A stretch of 19,445 bases of DNA, from NCBI GenBank assembly GCA_016198805.1, contig JACQHU010000151.1, positions 1 through 19,445 on the forward strand, read 5' to 3'. Source of the DNA: Armatimonadota bacterium (GTDB lineage: Bacteria; Sysuimicrobiota; Sysuimicrobiia; Sysuimicrobiales; Humicultoraceae). Position 1 is the stretch's first letter. Each line of letters opens with the position of its first letter. The position numbers were made by a program, and so were the translations under genes. Below are positions 6,940 through 16,089 of the stretch, piece by piece. The notes below the pieces were generated by a model. It searched no databases. It was not told where the DNA came from and worked only from the letters and a program-made list of their open reading frames with translations.

Positions 6940-9387
6940 TCAGCGCGTGACGACGTTCACGAGCCGGCCGGGCACCACGATCACGTCGGCAACCTGCTTG
7001 CCGTCGGTGAACTGGCGCACCCGCGGGTTGCCCAGTGCCACCTCGTGCGCCTCGGCGTCGGTAATGGCGGCGGGCACGTCCACCCTGTCGCGCACCCGGC
7101 CGTCCACCTGCAGCACCAGCGTGATCTGCTCGGCGGTGGCCTTCGCCGGATCGAACGCCGGCCAGGCCTGCTGGTGCACACTGTAGGGCTCTTTCAGATG
7201 CTCGACCCAGAGCTCCTCCGCGACGTGCGGGCACAGCGGCGCCAGCATCAGCACCAGGCTGCGCACGGCCTCGTGCCATACGGGGGTCCCGTACAGCGGC
7301 GTCGACCTGGCGCGCTGCAGGAAGTTGACAAGCTCCATCAGCGCCGCGATGGCCGTGTTGAACCGGAACCCGTCCAGGTCTTCCGTCACGCGCTGGATCG
7401 TGTGGTGCGTCCGGTACTCCACGTCACGGGCCCGCAACGTCCCATCACCGCCGCCTCCCCCGGGCGGCTCGGTGACCAGCGCCCAGGTGCGCGCCAGGAA
7501 TCGCACGATACCCTCAATCCCCTGCGGGTTCCAGGGGCCACCTTCGTTCCAGGGCCCGATAAACATCAGGTAGGCGCGGACCACGTCGGCGCCGTACTGC
7601 TCCACCATGTCGTCGGCGGTCACCGTATTGCCCCGCGACTTGCTCATGCGGTGCCCGTCGGGGCCCAGGATGATCCCCTGGTTGAACAGGCGGATCATCG
7701 GCTCGTCGAAGTCTACCAGCCTCAGGTCCCGCATGACCTTGGTCCAGAACCGCGTGTAGAGCAGGTGCATCACCGCGTGCTCCACGCCGCCGGTATACTG
7801 GTCGACCGGCAGCCAGACCCTGCCCTTCTCGGGATCGAACGGTCCCTGGTCATAGTGCGGGCTGAGGTACCGGTACTGGTACCACGAGGAGTCGATGAAC
7901 GTATCCATCGTGTCGGTTTCGCGTTCTGCCGGCCTGCCGCAGCGCCGGCAGTGAACCTGACGGAACCCCGCGTGGAACTTCAGCGGCGACTCCCCGGTCG
8001 GGCGAAACTCCGCATCCTCGGGCAGGACGACCGGCAGATCCTCGTAGGGCACGGGGACTGTCCCGCAGTCCGGGCAGTAGATGATGGGAATCGGCGTGCC
8101 CCAGTATCGCTGCCGGCTGATCAGCCAGTCGTGCAGGCGATAGTGCACCTTCCGTTCGCCGATGCCACGGGCCACCATGTCGTCGGCGATGCGCTCCCAG
8201 CCCACCGGCGACGGCAGACCGGAATACGGGCCGGAGTTGACCATGGTGCCCTCGTCCAGGTAGGCCTCCTCCAGCGGCTGGCCGTCCCACCCCGGTGGCG
8301 CGACGACCACCGGAATTGGCAGGTCGTACTTCCTGGCGAACCCGAAGTCGCGTGTATCGTGCGCCGGCACTCCCTGGATAGCGCCGGTGCCGTAGGTCAG
8401 CAGGACGTAGTCAGCGATGAAGATCGGCACCTCGGCGCCGTCCATGGGGTTGATGGCATAGGCCCCGATGAAGTACCCGTCGCGCTCCCGTTCGGTGGAC
8501 AGCCGCTCGATGTCGGACTCGCGGGCGGCCTTGAACTTGTAGGCTTCGACGTCGGCCCGGCGGTCGAGCGTGGTGAGCTGGTCGATTAGCGGGTGCTCGG
8601 GCGCCAGCACGCAGAACGTCATGCCGTAGACGGTGTCCGGCCGGGTGGTGAAGACCCGGAACGAGATGCCGGGATGCCCCTTCACCGGGATCTCGAACTC
8701 GACGCCTTCGCTGCGGCCGATCCAGTTGGTCTGCAGCGTCACCACGCGCTCGGGCCACTGGATCTTTGAGAAGTCCAACAACTCCTCAGCGTAGGCGGTG
8801 ATCTTCAGGAACCACTGCGCCAGGTTCTTCTTGATCACCGGGGTGCCGCAGCGCTCGCAGACGCGGTTCTCCCCTACGACCTGCTCACGAGCCAGCGTCG
8901 TGTTGTCCTTGGGGCACCAGTCCACCGGGGCCAGCCGGCGATAGGCCAGGCCGCGCTCGTACATCTTCAGGAAGAACCACTGGTTCCACTTGTAGTAGTG
9001 GGGCATGCACGTGACGATCTCTCGCTTCCAGTCCCACATGGCGCCCATCGCGCGGAACTGGCGTCGCATGTGATCGATGTTGTCCATCGTCCATTTGTAG
9101 GGATGTATGCCACGCTCAATGGCCGCGTTCTCCGCCGGGAGACCGAACGCGTCGAAACCGATGGGAAAGAGCACATTGCAGCCGCACATCCGCAGATAGC
9201 GGGCCTTCGCGTCGGCCGGCACGTAGGCGAACCAGTGACCGACGTGGAGGTAGTCCCCCGACGGGTATGGGTACATCGTCAAGAAGTAGTACTTCGGCCG
9301 CGCATCGAAGTCCGGCGCGTGGGAGATCCCCTCGGCCTCCCACCGCTCCTGCCACTTCCGCTCGATGCCCCCGTGATCGTACCGCAT
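6940..9387 (-). CDS. leuS: leucyl-tRNA synthetase
   Basis: An 815-residue class I synthetase that charges tRNA-Leu in the cytosol. The HIGH motif appears as HVGH (residues 48-51) and KMSKS as MSKS (581-584, within HRMSKSRGN). The CP1 editing domain is intact: TTRPDT (247-252) and GTGAIQGVPAHDTRD (333-347). Zinc-knuckle Cys pairs occur at CERCG (about 177-181) and CRRCG (about 480-484). The C-terminal domain ends GKQVADVIVVPGRLVNVV as in other bacterial LeuRS. ATG at 9387 is preferred over the TTG one codon upstream; AGGTG lies 8-9 nt before it. It follows ilvE by 37 bp and is governed by a leucine-specific T-box. Confidence 0.99.
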   Translation of the reverse strand: MRYDHGGIERKWQERWEAEGISHAPDFDARPKYYFLTMYPYPSGDYLHVGHWFAYVPADAKARYLRMCGCNVLFPIGFDAFGLPAENAAIERGIHPYKWTMDNIDHMRRQFRAMGAMWDWKREIVTCMPHYYKWNQWFFLKMYERGLAYRRLAPVDWCPKDNTTLAREQVVGENRVCERCGTPVIKKNLAQWFLKITAYAEELLDFSKIQWPERVVTLQTNWIGRSEGVEFEIPVKGHPGISFRVFTTRPDTVYGMTFCVLAPEHPLIDQLTTLDRRADVEAYKFKAARESDIERLSTERERDGYFIGAYAINPMDGAEVPIFIADYVLLTYGTGAIQGVPAHDTRDFGFARKYDLPIPVVVAPPGWDGQPLEEAYLDEGTMVNSGPYSGLPSPVGWERIADDMVARGIGERKVHYRLHDWLISRQRYWGTPIPIIYCPDCGTVPVPYEDLPVVLPEDAEFRPTGESPLKFHAGFRQVHCRRCGRPAERETDTMDTFIDSSWYQYRYLSPHYDQGPFDPEKGRVWLPVDQYTGGVEHAVMHLLYTRFWTKVMRDLRLVDFDEPMIRLFNQGIILGPDGHRMSKSRGNTVTADDMVEQYGADVVRAYLMFIGPWNEGGPWNPQGIEGIVRFLARTWALVTEPPGGGGGDGTLRARDVEYRTHHTIQRVTEDLDGFRFNTAIAALMELVNFLQRARSTPLYGTPVWHEAVRSLVLMLAPLCPHVAEELWVEHLKEPYSVHQQAWPAFDPAKATAEQITLVLQVDGRVRDRVDVPAAITDAEAHEVALGNPRVRQFTDGKQVADVIVVPGRLVNVVTR

Positions 9388-9424
9388 CAACGCACACCTG
9401 CCATCCGGTCCGGCCCTCGCCGGG

Positions 9425-10357
9425 TCAGGGCGTGGTCATCACCGGGACCGGGGTCAGCCACCTGTGCCGGTCGGGCAGCCGACCCTCGGTGATGCCGAAG
9501 AACTCCTCCTGCAGGTGCCGCGTGATCGGCCCGCGCTGCCCGGGTCCGACCGGCTGGCGATCGACGGACCGCACCGGGGTGATCTCGGCGGCCGTCCCCG
9601 TGAAGAAGATCTCATCGGCCACATAGAGCATCTCGCGCGGGATCGGCATCTCGCGCACCTCGATCCCCAGGTCACGGCAGAGCGCCATGACGACGCCACG
9701 GGTCACCCCGCCCAGGATCGACGCAGCCAGCGGAGGGGTATGAATCGTCCCGTCCCGCACCACGAAGATGTTCTCGCCGCTCCCCTCACTCACATAGCCC
9801 TGCACGTCCAGCGCGATGCCCTCCGCGTAGCCGTTGTCCACGGCCTCCATGATCACGAAGGCGGAGTTGACGTAGTTGCCGCCAATCTTGCCCATGCCCG
9901 GGTGGGTGTCCGGTGCCATGCGGCGCCAGGAACTCACCATCACGTCGACGCCCTGCTCGATGGCCTCGGGTCCCAGGTAGCGGCCCCACTCGACGGTCAT
10001 GATGGCCACGTGCAGCGGGCACTTGCGGGGTTCGACGCTCCACGACTCCACCCCGCGGAAGACCACGGGTCTGATGTAGCAGCTCCGGTGGCCGTTACTG
10101 CCCACGGTCTCCAGGATGGCCCGCTCAAGGTCCGCCCGCGAGTACGCCAGGGCCATCCGGAAGATCTTGCAGGAATCCTCCAGGCGCCGCAGGTGCGGCC
10201 CCAAACAGAACACCGCGGGGCCCGTCCTCGTCTCGTAGCACCGGATGCCCTCGAAAACGCTCGACCCGTACTGCACTACGTGTGCGGCCACGTGGATCTT
10301 GGCGTCGTCCCAGGGGACGAACCGACCGTCGAACCAGATGCGACTCGATGCCTTCAT
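9425..10357 (-). CDS. ilvE: branched-chain amino acid aminotransferase
   Basis: A 310-residue class IV PLP-dependent transaminase that interconverts branched-chain 2-oxo acids with Leu, Ile and Val using glutamate. Signatures include YGSSVFEGIRCYET near the N-terminus, the PLP lysine in GMGKIGGNYVNS (Lys157) and the cofactor-binding stretch GYAEGIALDVQGYVSEGSGENIFVV. GTAAEITPVRSVD closes the active site. The length is normal. The ATG at 10357 has GGGAG about 11 nt upstream. It is the first protein gene behind the T-box leader, so leucine supply and leucine charging are controlled together. The leucine-responsive leader supports a branched-chain rather than D-amino-acid role. Confidence 0.97.
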   Translation of the reverse strand: MKASSRIWFDGRFVPWDDAKIHVAAHVVQYGSSVFEGIRCYETRTGPAVFCLGPHLRRLEDSCKIFRMALAYSRADLERAILETVGSNGHRSCYIRPVVFRGVESWSVEPRKCPLHVAIMTVEWGRYLGPEAIEQGVDVMVSSWRRMAPDTHPGMGKIGGNYVNSAFVIMEAVDNGYAEGIALDVQGYVSEGSGENIFVVRDGTIHTPPLAASILGGVTRGVVMALCRDLGIEVREMPIPREMLYVADEIFFTGTAAEITPVRSVDRQPVGPGQRGPITRHLQEEFFGITEGRLPDRHRWLTPVPVMTTP

Positions 10358-10374
10358 GGCTGACCACGCTCCCG

Positions 10375-10416
10375 AAAAACACTCATGCCGTCTTCTTCCC
10401 GAGGGACGAAGACGGC
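10375..10416 (-). terminator. T-box-controlled intrinsic terminator
   Basis: GCCGTCTTC (10416-10408) pairs perfectly with GAAGACGGC (10395-10387); the intervening bases can add three pairs capped by CTCG. A TTTTT run follows at 10379-10375. The six bases between stem and U-tract are atypical, so termination may be partial. The antiterminator, using the CCCT inside the hairpin loop, would be mutually exclusive with this hairpin. Confidence 0.75.
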
Positions 10417-10418
10417 CT

Positions 10419-10433
10419 CCGCGGTACCACCCT
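10419..10433 (-). promoter_or_regulatory. T-box antiterminator core sequence
   Basis: AGGGTGGTACCGCGG matches the conserved T-box 14-mer at every diagnostic position. The 5' AGGG can pair with CCCT at 10405-10402, leaving UGGU as the bulge that captures the NCCA end of uncharged tRNA. U at the fourth bulge position pairs with discriminator A73, as found in tRNA-Leu. Confidence 0.95.
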
Positions 10434-10437
10434 GGTT

Positions 10438-10542
10438 GACAGACGCGTGATGCTTCTGGTGGAGCAGGCGGGAATCGAACCCGCGACCTCCTCTACGCCA
10501 AAGAGGCGCTCTCCCCCTGAGCTACTGCCCCACGCGTCAGTC
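10438..10542 (-). repeat. inverted repeat flanking the tRNA gene (helix in Stem III position)
   Basis: GACTGACGCGT (10542-10532) directly abuts tRNA position 1 and is complementary to ACGCGTCTGTC (10448-10438), giving ten pairs with one T-T mismatch. Eight nucleotides separate the CCA from the 3' arm. The 3' arm runs straight into the AACC preceding the T-box core. In a standard T-box this place is taken by Stem III. Confidence 0.85.
10457..10531 (-). tRNA. tRNA-Ala, anticodon GGC, with encoded CCA
   Basis: A complete 75-nt cloverleaf. The acceptor GGGGCAG pairs with CTGCTCC and includes G3:U70, the alanine identity pair. The D arm is GCTC/GAGC, and the anticodon stem CCTCT/AGAGG encloses loop TTGGCGT (anticodon GGC, reading GCC). 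The five-base variable loop is AGGTC. The T arm is GCGGG/CCCGC with loop TTCGATT. Discriminator A and CCA are encoded. It lies within the T-box leader transcript on the same strand; no separate promoter is visible between the leader start and the tRNA. Position 37 is G rather than the more usual A. Confidence 0.97.
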
Positions 10543-10755
10543 CGCTTGGCCCCGTATCGTGGGAAGACGGCGAAGGCTTGGACCGGCCTTGGTCCGTCGC
10601 CCCCGCGGCTCCCGGACGAGTTCAGCCGCTCCGCCGATCGGTTCGCACCCGCCACCGACTCTCTCCCGCGCCCGACGGCGCCGGCGGAAGACAGGCCTAC
10701 TGCTTCCGGTCATTGCCCATGTAAACGCACGCCGGGCCACCTCCCCGGCAGGGCG

Positions 10756-10785
10756 ATTATATCGGCCCGCAGGAACGAGCGTCAA
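10756..10785 (-). promoter_or_regulatory. consensus housekeeping promoter for the tRNA-Ala/T-box/ilvE-leuS transcript
   Basis: TTGACG (10785-10780) and a perfect TATAAT (10761-10756) are separated by 18 nt. It is the best sigma-70-type promoter I see in the window. Transcription should begin near 10750. It lies about 50 bp beyond the moaB stop, so it separates this operon from the molybdenum cofactor genes. Confidence 0.88.
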
Positions 10786-10836
10786 GGCCGGTACCAGAGT
10801 CGCGTGCGCAGGCGCGCGCAGACCGGCGGCACGATG

Positions 10837-11352
10837 TTACGGCGTATGGGGGGTTCCCCACGGGCGCGGCTCGTCGGCCAGCAGCGCCAGGGCGTGGGGC
10901 AGCACCGGCAGGAGGACCTCCAGCCACTCGCGCACCCCCTTGGGGTTCCCGGGCAGATTGACAATCAGGGTGCGGCCCCGGATGCCCGCGACGCCGCGTG
11001 ACAGGACGGCCAGCGGCGTGAGCGCGCTGGTGCGCTGGCGGGCCAGTTCGGGTAGGCCCGGCACCAACCGTTCGACGACGTCGAGCGTGGCCTCCGGCGT
11101 GACATCGCGCGCTGCGATGCCGCTGCCACCGGTCGTCAGGACGAGATCCACCTTGAGGTCATCGGCGTAGGCGCGCAGGCGTGTCGCGATGGCCTCGCGA
11201 TCATCGGGGAGCACGTCCCGCGCGACGATCTGCGCGCCCGCGCCGGTCATGAGTTCAACCGCAAGTTCCCCGCTCAAATCCTGCCTGCCGGTGGCCGCAA
11301 CGGTCTGACTGAGCGTCAGCACCGTGACCCGCCGACCGGTCAGGGTCGCCAC
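10837..11352 (-). CDS. moaB: molybdenum cofactor biosynthesis protein MoaB/MogA
   Basis: A 171-residue protein of the MoaB/MogA family, which adenylylates molybdopterin before molybdenum insertion. Visible motifs are [22 protein letters not shown] (about residues 69-90), [19 protein letters not shown] (about 128-146) and the N-terminal strand VTVLTLS followed by the GxxDxSG-like segment GRQDLSGE. The length is normal for single-domain members. The start is GTG at 11352 with GGGAG eight bases before it; the first 13 bp overlap moaC, indicating coupling. It is last of the five-gene run. MoaB and MogA cannot be separated confidently by eye. Confidence 0.93.
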   Translation of the reverse strand: MATLTGRRVTVLTLSQTVAATGRQDLSGELAVELMTGAGAQIVARDVLPDDREAIATRLRAYADDLKVDLVLTTGGSGIAARDVTPEATLDVVERLVPGLPELARQRTSALTPLAVLSRGVAGIRGRTLIVNLPGNPKGVREWLEVLLPVLPHALALLADEPRPWGTPHTP

Positions 11353-11858
11353 GAGCCGGACTCCCCCGACCGCCGGAACTCCCCGCTGCGGCCCCCGTGC
11401 TTGTACACCAGGCGGACGCGGTCAATCGTCATCTCGCGGTCGGCGGCCTTGCACATGTCGTACACGGTCAGCGCCGCGGTGGCCGCGGCGACCAGCGCCT
11501 CCATCTCCACGCCCGTCTGGGCGACGGTGCGGGCTACCGCCTCGACGGTGACGCCCGGGAGCCGCTCGTCGGGTTGAACGCGCACCGCCACGTCGGTCAG
11601 GGGCAGCGGGTGGCAGAGAGGAATCAACTCGGCGGTGCGCTTCGCGGCCATCACGCCCGCCACCTGTGCCAGGGTCAGGACATCGCCTTTGGCGACCTGA
11701 TTCGCCCTGACCAGCGCCAGCGTCGCAGGCTGCATGCGGATCTCCGCTCGCGCCACGGCAACCCTGGCCGTAGCCGCCTTCGCCGAGACGTCCACCATCC
11801 GGCTGCGACCGGCCGGGTCGACGTGCGTGAGGCGGCGGACGCGCGAGGGGGTCTTCAT
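11340..11858 (-). CDS. moaC: cyclic pyranopterin monophosphate synthase MoaC
   Basis: A 172-residue enzyme that with MoaA converts GTP to cyclic pyranopterin monophosphate, the first committed step of molybdenum cofactor synthesis. The signature blocks are present: [54 protein letters not shown] and [20 protein letters not shown]. The catalytic Lys and Asp region KAADREMTI is intact. The ATG at 11858 begins where homologues do, but no Shine-Dalgarno precedes it, only an alternating GC tract. Expression probably depends on translation of moeA, which ends 44 bp upstream. No moaA is present in the window. Confidence 0.97.
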   Translation of the reverse strand: MKTPSRVRRLTHVDPAGRSRMVDVSAKAATARVAVARAEIRMQPATLALVRANQVAKGDVLTLAQVAGVMAAKRTAELIPLCHPLPLTDVAVRVQPDERLPGVTVEAVARTVAQTGVEMEALVAAATAALTVYDMCKAADREMTIDRVRLVYKHGGRSGEFRRSGESGSWRP

Positions 11859-11902
11859 GGCGCGCGCGCGCGAGGCGCGGGGCTTGCGCGCAGGGGCCCG
11901 CC

Positions 11903-13120
11903 TCACAGCAGGCGGACCTCCACCTCTTCCCCCTCTGCGTAGCCCGCCGACGAGGCCGGGACAACCACGATGCCGTCGGCGTGCACCAACGACGTGAGCA
12001 CCTGCGATCCCGCCGGCAGCGGCGCCGCCCACAGGCCGTCCGGCCGGGCCTCGAGCCGCACGCGGCGGTGGTCTTCCCTGGCGCCCGCGGCCGGCAGCGC
12101 GGCCACGAGGCGTGCCCGGACCAGGTCCCACGGCCGTGACGCAGGGTCCACACCAAGCAACCCTTCCAGGACCGGCCTGGCGAACAGATCGAAGATCACC
12201 AGCGCGGAGACAGGGTTCCCCGGCAGGCCAATGACCGGGACCTCGCCTGATGCGGCCAGCACCGTTGGCTTGCCGGGACGCACGGCGATGCCATGCACGA
12301 TGATGCCCGGCGGCCCGAGCGCCGCGATGGCGTCTGAGGCCACATCGCGGTCCCCGACCGACGAACCGCCGGAGACCAGCACCATCTCATGGCTCGCCAC
12401 GGCGCGGCGCAACGCCTCTTCCACGGCGCCTCGTTCATCGGGCACGATACCGCACAGCACCGCCACGCCGCCCGCGGCCTGGACCGCGCCGGCCAGCGCC
12501 GGACTGTTCATGTCGCGCACACGGCCGGGAGCCAGCGGCCTCCCCGGCTCCACGACCTCGTCTCCCGTCGCCAGGATCGCCACCCGCGGCGGGAGCGTCA
12601 CCTCGACCTCTGCGAGCCCCAGGCCGGCCAGCATGCCCAGGTCTGCGGGTCGCAGACGGCGTCCCCGCCGGAAGACGACCTCGCCGGCACGCAGGTCGAT
12701 CCCGCGCCTCACCACATTGTCACCGGACGGCACCGCGCGCCGCACCAGAATCACCGGCAGGTGAGCTTCCACATGCTCTTGCATGACGATTGCATCGGCG
12801 CCGTCTGGCAGCACGCCGCCGGTGGGTATCCTGACCGCGTCACCGGGCGACACCGTGAGTGCCGCCGCTTCGCCCATCCGCACCTCACCGGCGTGACGCA
12901 GGCGCACGGGATGGTCGCTTTCGGCGGAGGCCACGTCGGCAGCCCGCACCGCCCAGCCGTCAACCGCCGACCTGTCGAACGGCGGCAGGTCGGCCGGCGA
13001 GGTCACGTCGGCTGCCAGCACGCGGCCCAGCGCAGTGTGGACCGGCACGGTCTCGCGTCCTCGCGGGCCGAGCCGGAGTGCGGCGGCATAGCGGGCCCGG
13101 GCGTCGGCCGGCGTGGGCAA
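11903..13120 (-). CDS. moeA: molybdopterin molybdenumtransferase MoeA
   Basis: A 405-residue enzyme that inserts molybdate into adenylylated molybdopterin. The family blocks appear in order: [68 protein letters not shown] and [18 protein letters not shown], followed by the C-terminal beta domain. The length is typical. The start is read as TTG at 13120, since the homologous N-terminus begins there and no ATG lies nearby; the ribosome site is weak. It follows kbl by 31 bp and continues into moaC and moaB, so the cofactor genes are co-transcribed. Confidence 0.97.
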   Translation of the reverse strand: MPTPADARARYAAALRLGPRGRETVPVHTALGRVLAADVTSPADLPPFDRSAVDGWAVRAADVASAESDHPVRLRHAGEVRMGEAAALTVSPGDAVRIPTGGVLPDGADAIVMQEHVEAHLPVILVRRAVPSGDNVVRRGIDLRAGEVVFRRGRRLRPADLGMLAGLGLAEVEVTLPPRVAILATGDEVVEPGRPLAPGRVRDMNSPALAGAVQAAGGVAVLCGIVPDERGAVEEALRRAVASHEMVLVSGGSSVGDRDVASDAIAALGPPGIIVHGIAVRPGKPTVLAASGEVPVIGLPGNPVSALVIFDLFARPVLEGLLGVDPASRPWDLVRARLVAALPAAGAREDHRRVRLEARPDGLWAAPLPAGSQVLTSLVHADGIVVVPASSAGYAEGEEVEVRLL

Positions 13121-13151
13121 CCCGATGAACGCTCGGGATGGCGCAGCCAGG

Positions 13152-14331
<1,180 letters not shown>

Positions 14332-14342
<11 letters not shown>

Positions 14343-15429
14343 GGGTCAGGATCACCTTCCCGGCCTGGCCGGACTCCAGGAGCGCAAGAGCTTCAGCGAA
14401 CCGCTCCAGCGGGAACCGGTGGGTGATGACGGGTGCCACATCCAGCCCTCGGCGCAGAAGCGCGGTCATCTGCTCCCATGTCTGCCACAGCCGCCGGCCG
14501 AAGATCCCCTCCAGGCGCACGGCCTTCAAGATGACATCGTTGGCCAGATCGAGTTCCACGGACGCGGCGGGCAGACCGAGCAGGCCTACCCAGCCACCGT
14601 TGCGGACGGCCCGCAGGCCGTCGCGCAGAGCGGCCTGGTGGCCGGACATCTCCAGGACCACGTCGACCCCCTGCCCGTCGGTCAGCGCCCGGATCCGCTC
14701 AGGAACGTTATCCGTCCGCGCATCGAGCACCACATCGGCCCCCATCTGCCGTGCCAGGGCCAGCCGCCCGGGGCTGATGTCGGAAGCCACGACCAGCGCG
14801 GCGCCGGCCATCCGGCAGACCGGGATCGCCATCAGGCCGATCGGGCCGCAGCCGATGACGGCGACGGTTCGGGCAACAATGTCGGTGGCCAGGGCGGTGT
14901 GCACCGCGTTCCCCAGCGGATCCATGATGGCCGCGATCTCGGTGGGGATATCGGCGCCGAGCCGCCAGGCGTTCCGCGCCGGGATCGCCACGTAGTCGGC
15001 GAATGCCCCATCCAGGTCGCCCCCGATCATCACCAGGCGCTCGCAGATGTGCGCCTCGCCGTGGCGGCACCGGCTGCACCACCCGCAGGCGACGTGGCTC
15101 TCCCCGGCGATGCGCTCGCCGACGGCGATCTCGGTGACGCCATCACCGACCGCCACCACGGTGCCGGTAAACTCGTGGCCGATCACCCGGGGCGGCCGGA
15201 TGCGGGACCTGGCCCAGGGATCCCACCGATAAATGTGGAGGTCGGTCCCGCAGATGCCACCGGCCGCGACACGAACCAGCACCTCGGCCGGCCCGGGTGT
15301 CGGGACCGGGAGCTCCACCAGTTCAAAGCCCGGCCCCGGCGCGGTCTTGGCCAGGGCGCGCATCTTGCGCGGGAGGACCGCACCGGTGGCTGAAAGGTCG
15401 GCGGTGGTGGTGGTCGCGGGCTGCATCAT
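14332..15429 (-). CDS. tdh: L-threonine 3-dehydrogenase (zinc-dependent MDR)
   Basis: A 365-residue medium-chain dehydrogenase that oxidises L-threonine to 2-amino-3-oxobutanoate with NAD+. Catalytic zinc ligands fall in GGICGTDLHIYRWD (Cys60) and IGHEFTG (His85, Glu86). The structural zinc Cys set is CGWCSRCRHGEAHIC (Cys115, 118, 121, 129). The nucleotide-binding motif is VAVIGCGPIGLMAIPV. The ATG pair at 15429/15426 gives a 22-residue Thr/Ala-rich leader; homologues usually start at the internal ATG at 15363 (MRALAKTAPGPGFELVE), so the protein may be 343 residues. Neither start has a strong ribosome site. It heads the tdh-kbl-moeA-moaC-moaB run. Confidence 0.93.
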
Positions 15430-15599
15430 CGAGAGGCTTCGACACCGCGCTCCGCGGACTCCTGCGCCCGGCCGTCGCTCTCGCAGGTTACACGGCCGTT
15501 ACCCGTCCGTGACGCGGCCGCAACGGCTTGGCAGGAGCATCGCAGGTGCAGTACAGAAGCACATCTTCGGACCTGCGGGTCCACAGGGGGGGATTGGCT
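15430..15599. other. divergent intergenic region between tdh and the secreted-protein gene
   Basis: 170 bp that must hold the promoters for both directions. On the plus strand TTGGCA near 15529 followed 18 nt later by TACAGA is a weak candidate. On the minus strand TAACGG/TAACCT hexamers lie about 60-70 bp before tdh without a good -35. GC-rich partial inverted repeats around the ACGGCCGT at 15491 may be an operator. I see no gene here. Confidence 0.35.
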
Positions 15600-16055
15600 G
15601 TGAAGCGCTCGGTGCCAGGGCTAGTGGTCCTGATTGGGGTTCTGGGGATTCTGGCTGGCTCCACCTTCGCCCAGTACGGAACCTATGATCAGCCGCCGGC
15701 CGGAGGAAGCGATGTCAAGACGCAGCTGCGCACGGCGGTCGTCCACGCGAACAATGCGGCCGGCTCCGAGTCCATCCGGAACGTCCAATCGCATCTCACG
15801 CACGTCGTGAACTGCCTGGAGGGGCCGCGGGGTCGGAACTACGCACAGGCGGAGCTCAACCCCTGCCAGGGACAGGGAAGCGGCATCCTGGTGGACCTCC
15901 GGAGCGCGCCGGGCGGCGCGGCCTGGATGGCGGTGGTCGAAGCCACCGACGACCTGGCGCTGAAGGGGGCCAAGATGACGGACATAACCGCCGCCCGGAA
16001 CGTGGCGCGGGGCGTGGGGGCGCTGCTGAGCACGGTGGGAGAGAGCCTGCGGTAG
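15600..16055 (+). CDS. small secreted protein of unknown function
   Basis: A 151-residue protein not assigned to a named family. The N-terminus is a textbook signal peptide: KRSVPGLVVLIGVLGILAG with cleavage expected after STFA (residue 24). The mature part is predicted mostly helical (HANNAAGSESIRNVQSHLTH and LKGAKMTDITAARNVARGVG) and has two Cys (72 in HVVNCLEG, 89 in LNPCQG) that could form a disulfide, plus several His (49, 65, 68) in the first helices. The GTG start at 15600 is preceded by a GGGGGG ribosome site; the upstream ATG in frame gives an implausible leader. It may form a unit with the DUF2231 gene 34 bp downstream. Confidence 0.65.
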   Translation: MKRSVPGLVVLIGVLGILAGSTFAQYGTYDQPPAGGSDVKTQLRTAVVHANNAAGSESIRNVQSHLTHVVNCLEGPRGRNYAQAELNPCQGQGSGILVDLRSAPGGAAWMAVVEATDDLALKGAKMTDITAARNVARGVGALLSTVGESLR

Positions 16056-16089
16056 GCCGCATGGCAAATCCGGGAACCCGGGAGGTCGC

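Larger units (their letters stand above)
10375..10750 (-). ncRNA. T-box riboswitch leader, leucine (CUC) specifier, interrupted by a tRNA gene
   Basis: A cis-acting leader that reads uncharged tRNA-Leu and permits transcription of ilvE-leuS. Stem I spans about 10717-10607. AGUA (10701-10698) faces GAA plus the specifier CUC (10620-10618) in a loop-E arrangement, closed by GGCC/GGCU above and CCGG/CCGG below. The AGAGAG bulge (10664-10659) and distal GGTGCGAACC (10649-10640) match the canonical interdigitated-loop region. A Stem II-like hairpin uses GACGG/CCGTC (10598-10594, 10570-10566). The T-box AGGGTGGTACCGCG (10433-10420) and its partner TCGTCCCT complete the antiterminator; its UGGU bulge fits an ACCA tRNA end. 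A whole tRNA-Ala gene sits between Stem II and the antiterminator. The 5' end is inferred from the promoter. Confidence 0.92.

Noticed and set aside
6247..8589. Very long plus-strand open frame (780 codons) opposite comEA and leuS
   Set aside because: It is an antisense shadow of high-GC coding DNA. The minus strand encodes unmistakable LeuRS and ComEA, and the plus translation is Arg/His/Pro-rich with no recognisable domain.
10457..10531. Embedded tRNA as the cis ligand of its own T-box
   Set aside because: Its anticodon GGC does not pair with the CUC specifier, and before processing its CCA is not a free 3' end. Trans-acting tRNA-Leu fits better.
10383..10655. 90-codon minus-strand frame and overlapping plus-strand frames across 10282-11170
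   Set aside because: They run across the tRNA and T-box leader and have the composition of non-coding GC-rich DNA.
11859..11873. Alternating GC tract before moaC as a regulatory or Z-DNA element
   Set aside because: Short and expected in DNA of this composition; no supporting signal around it.
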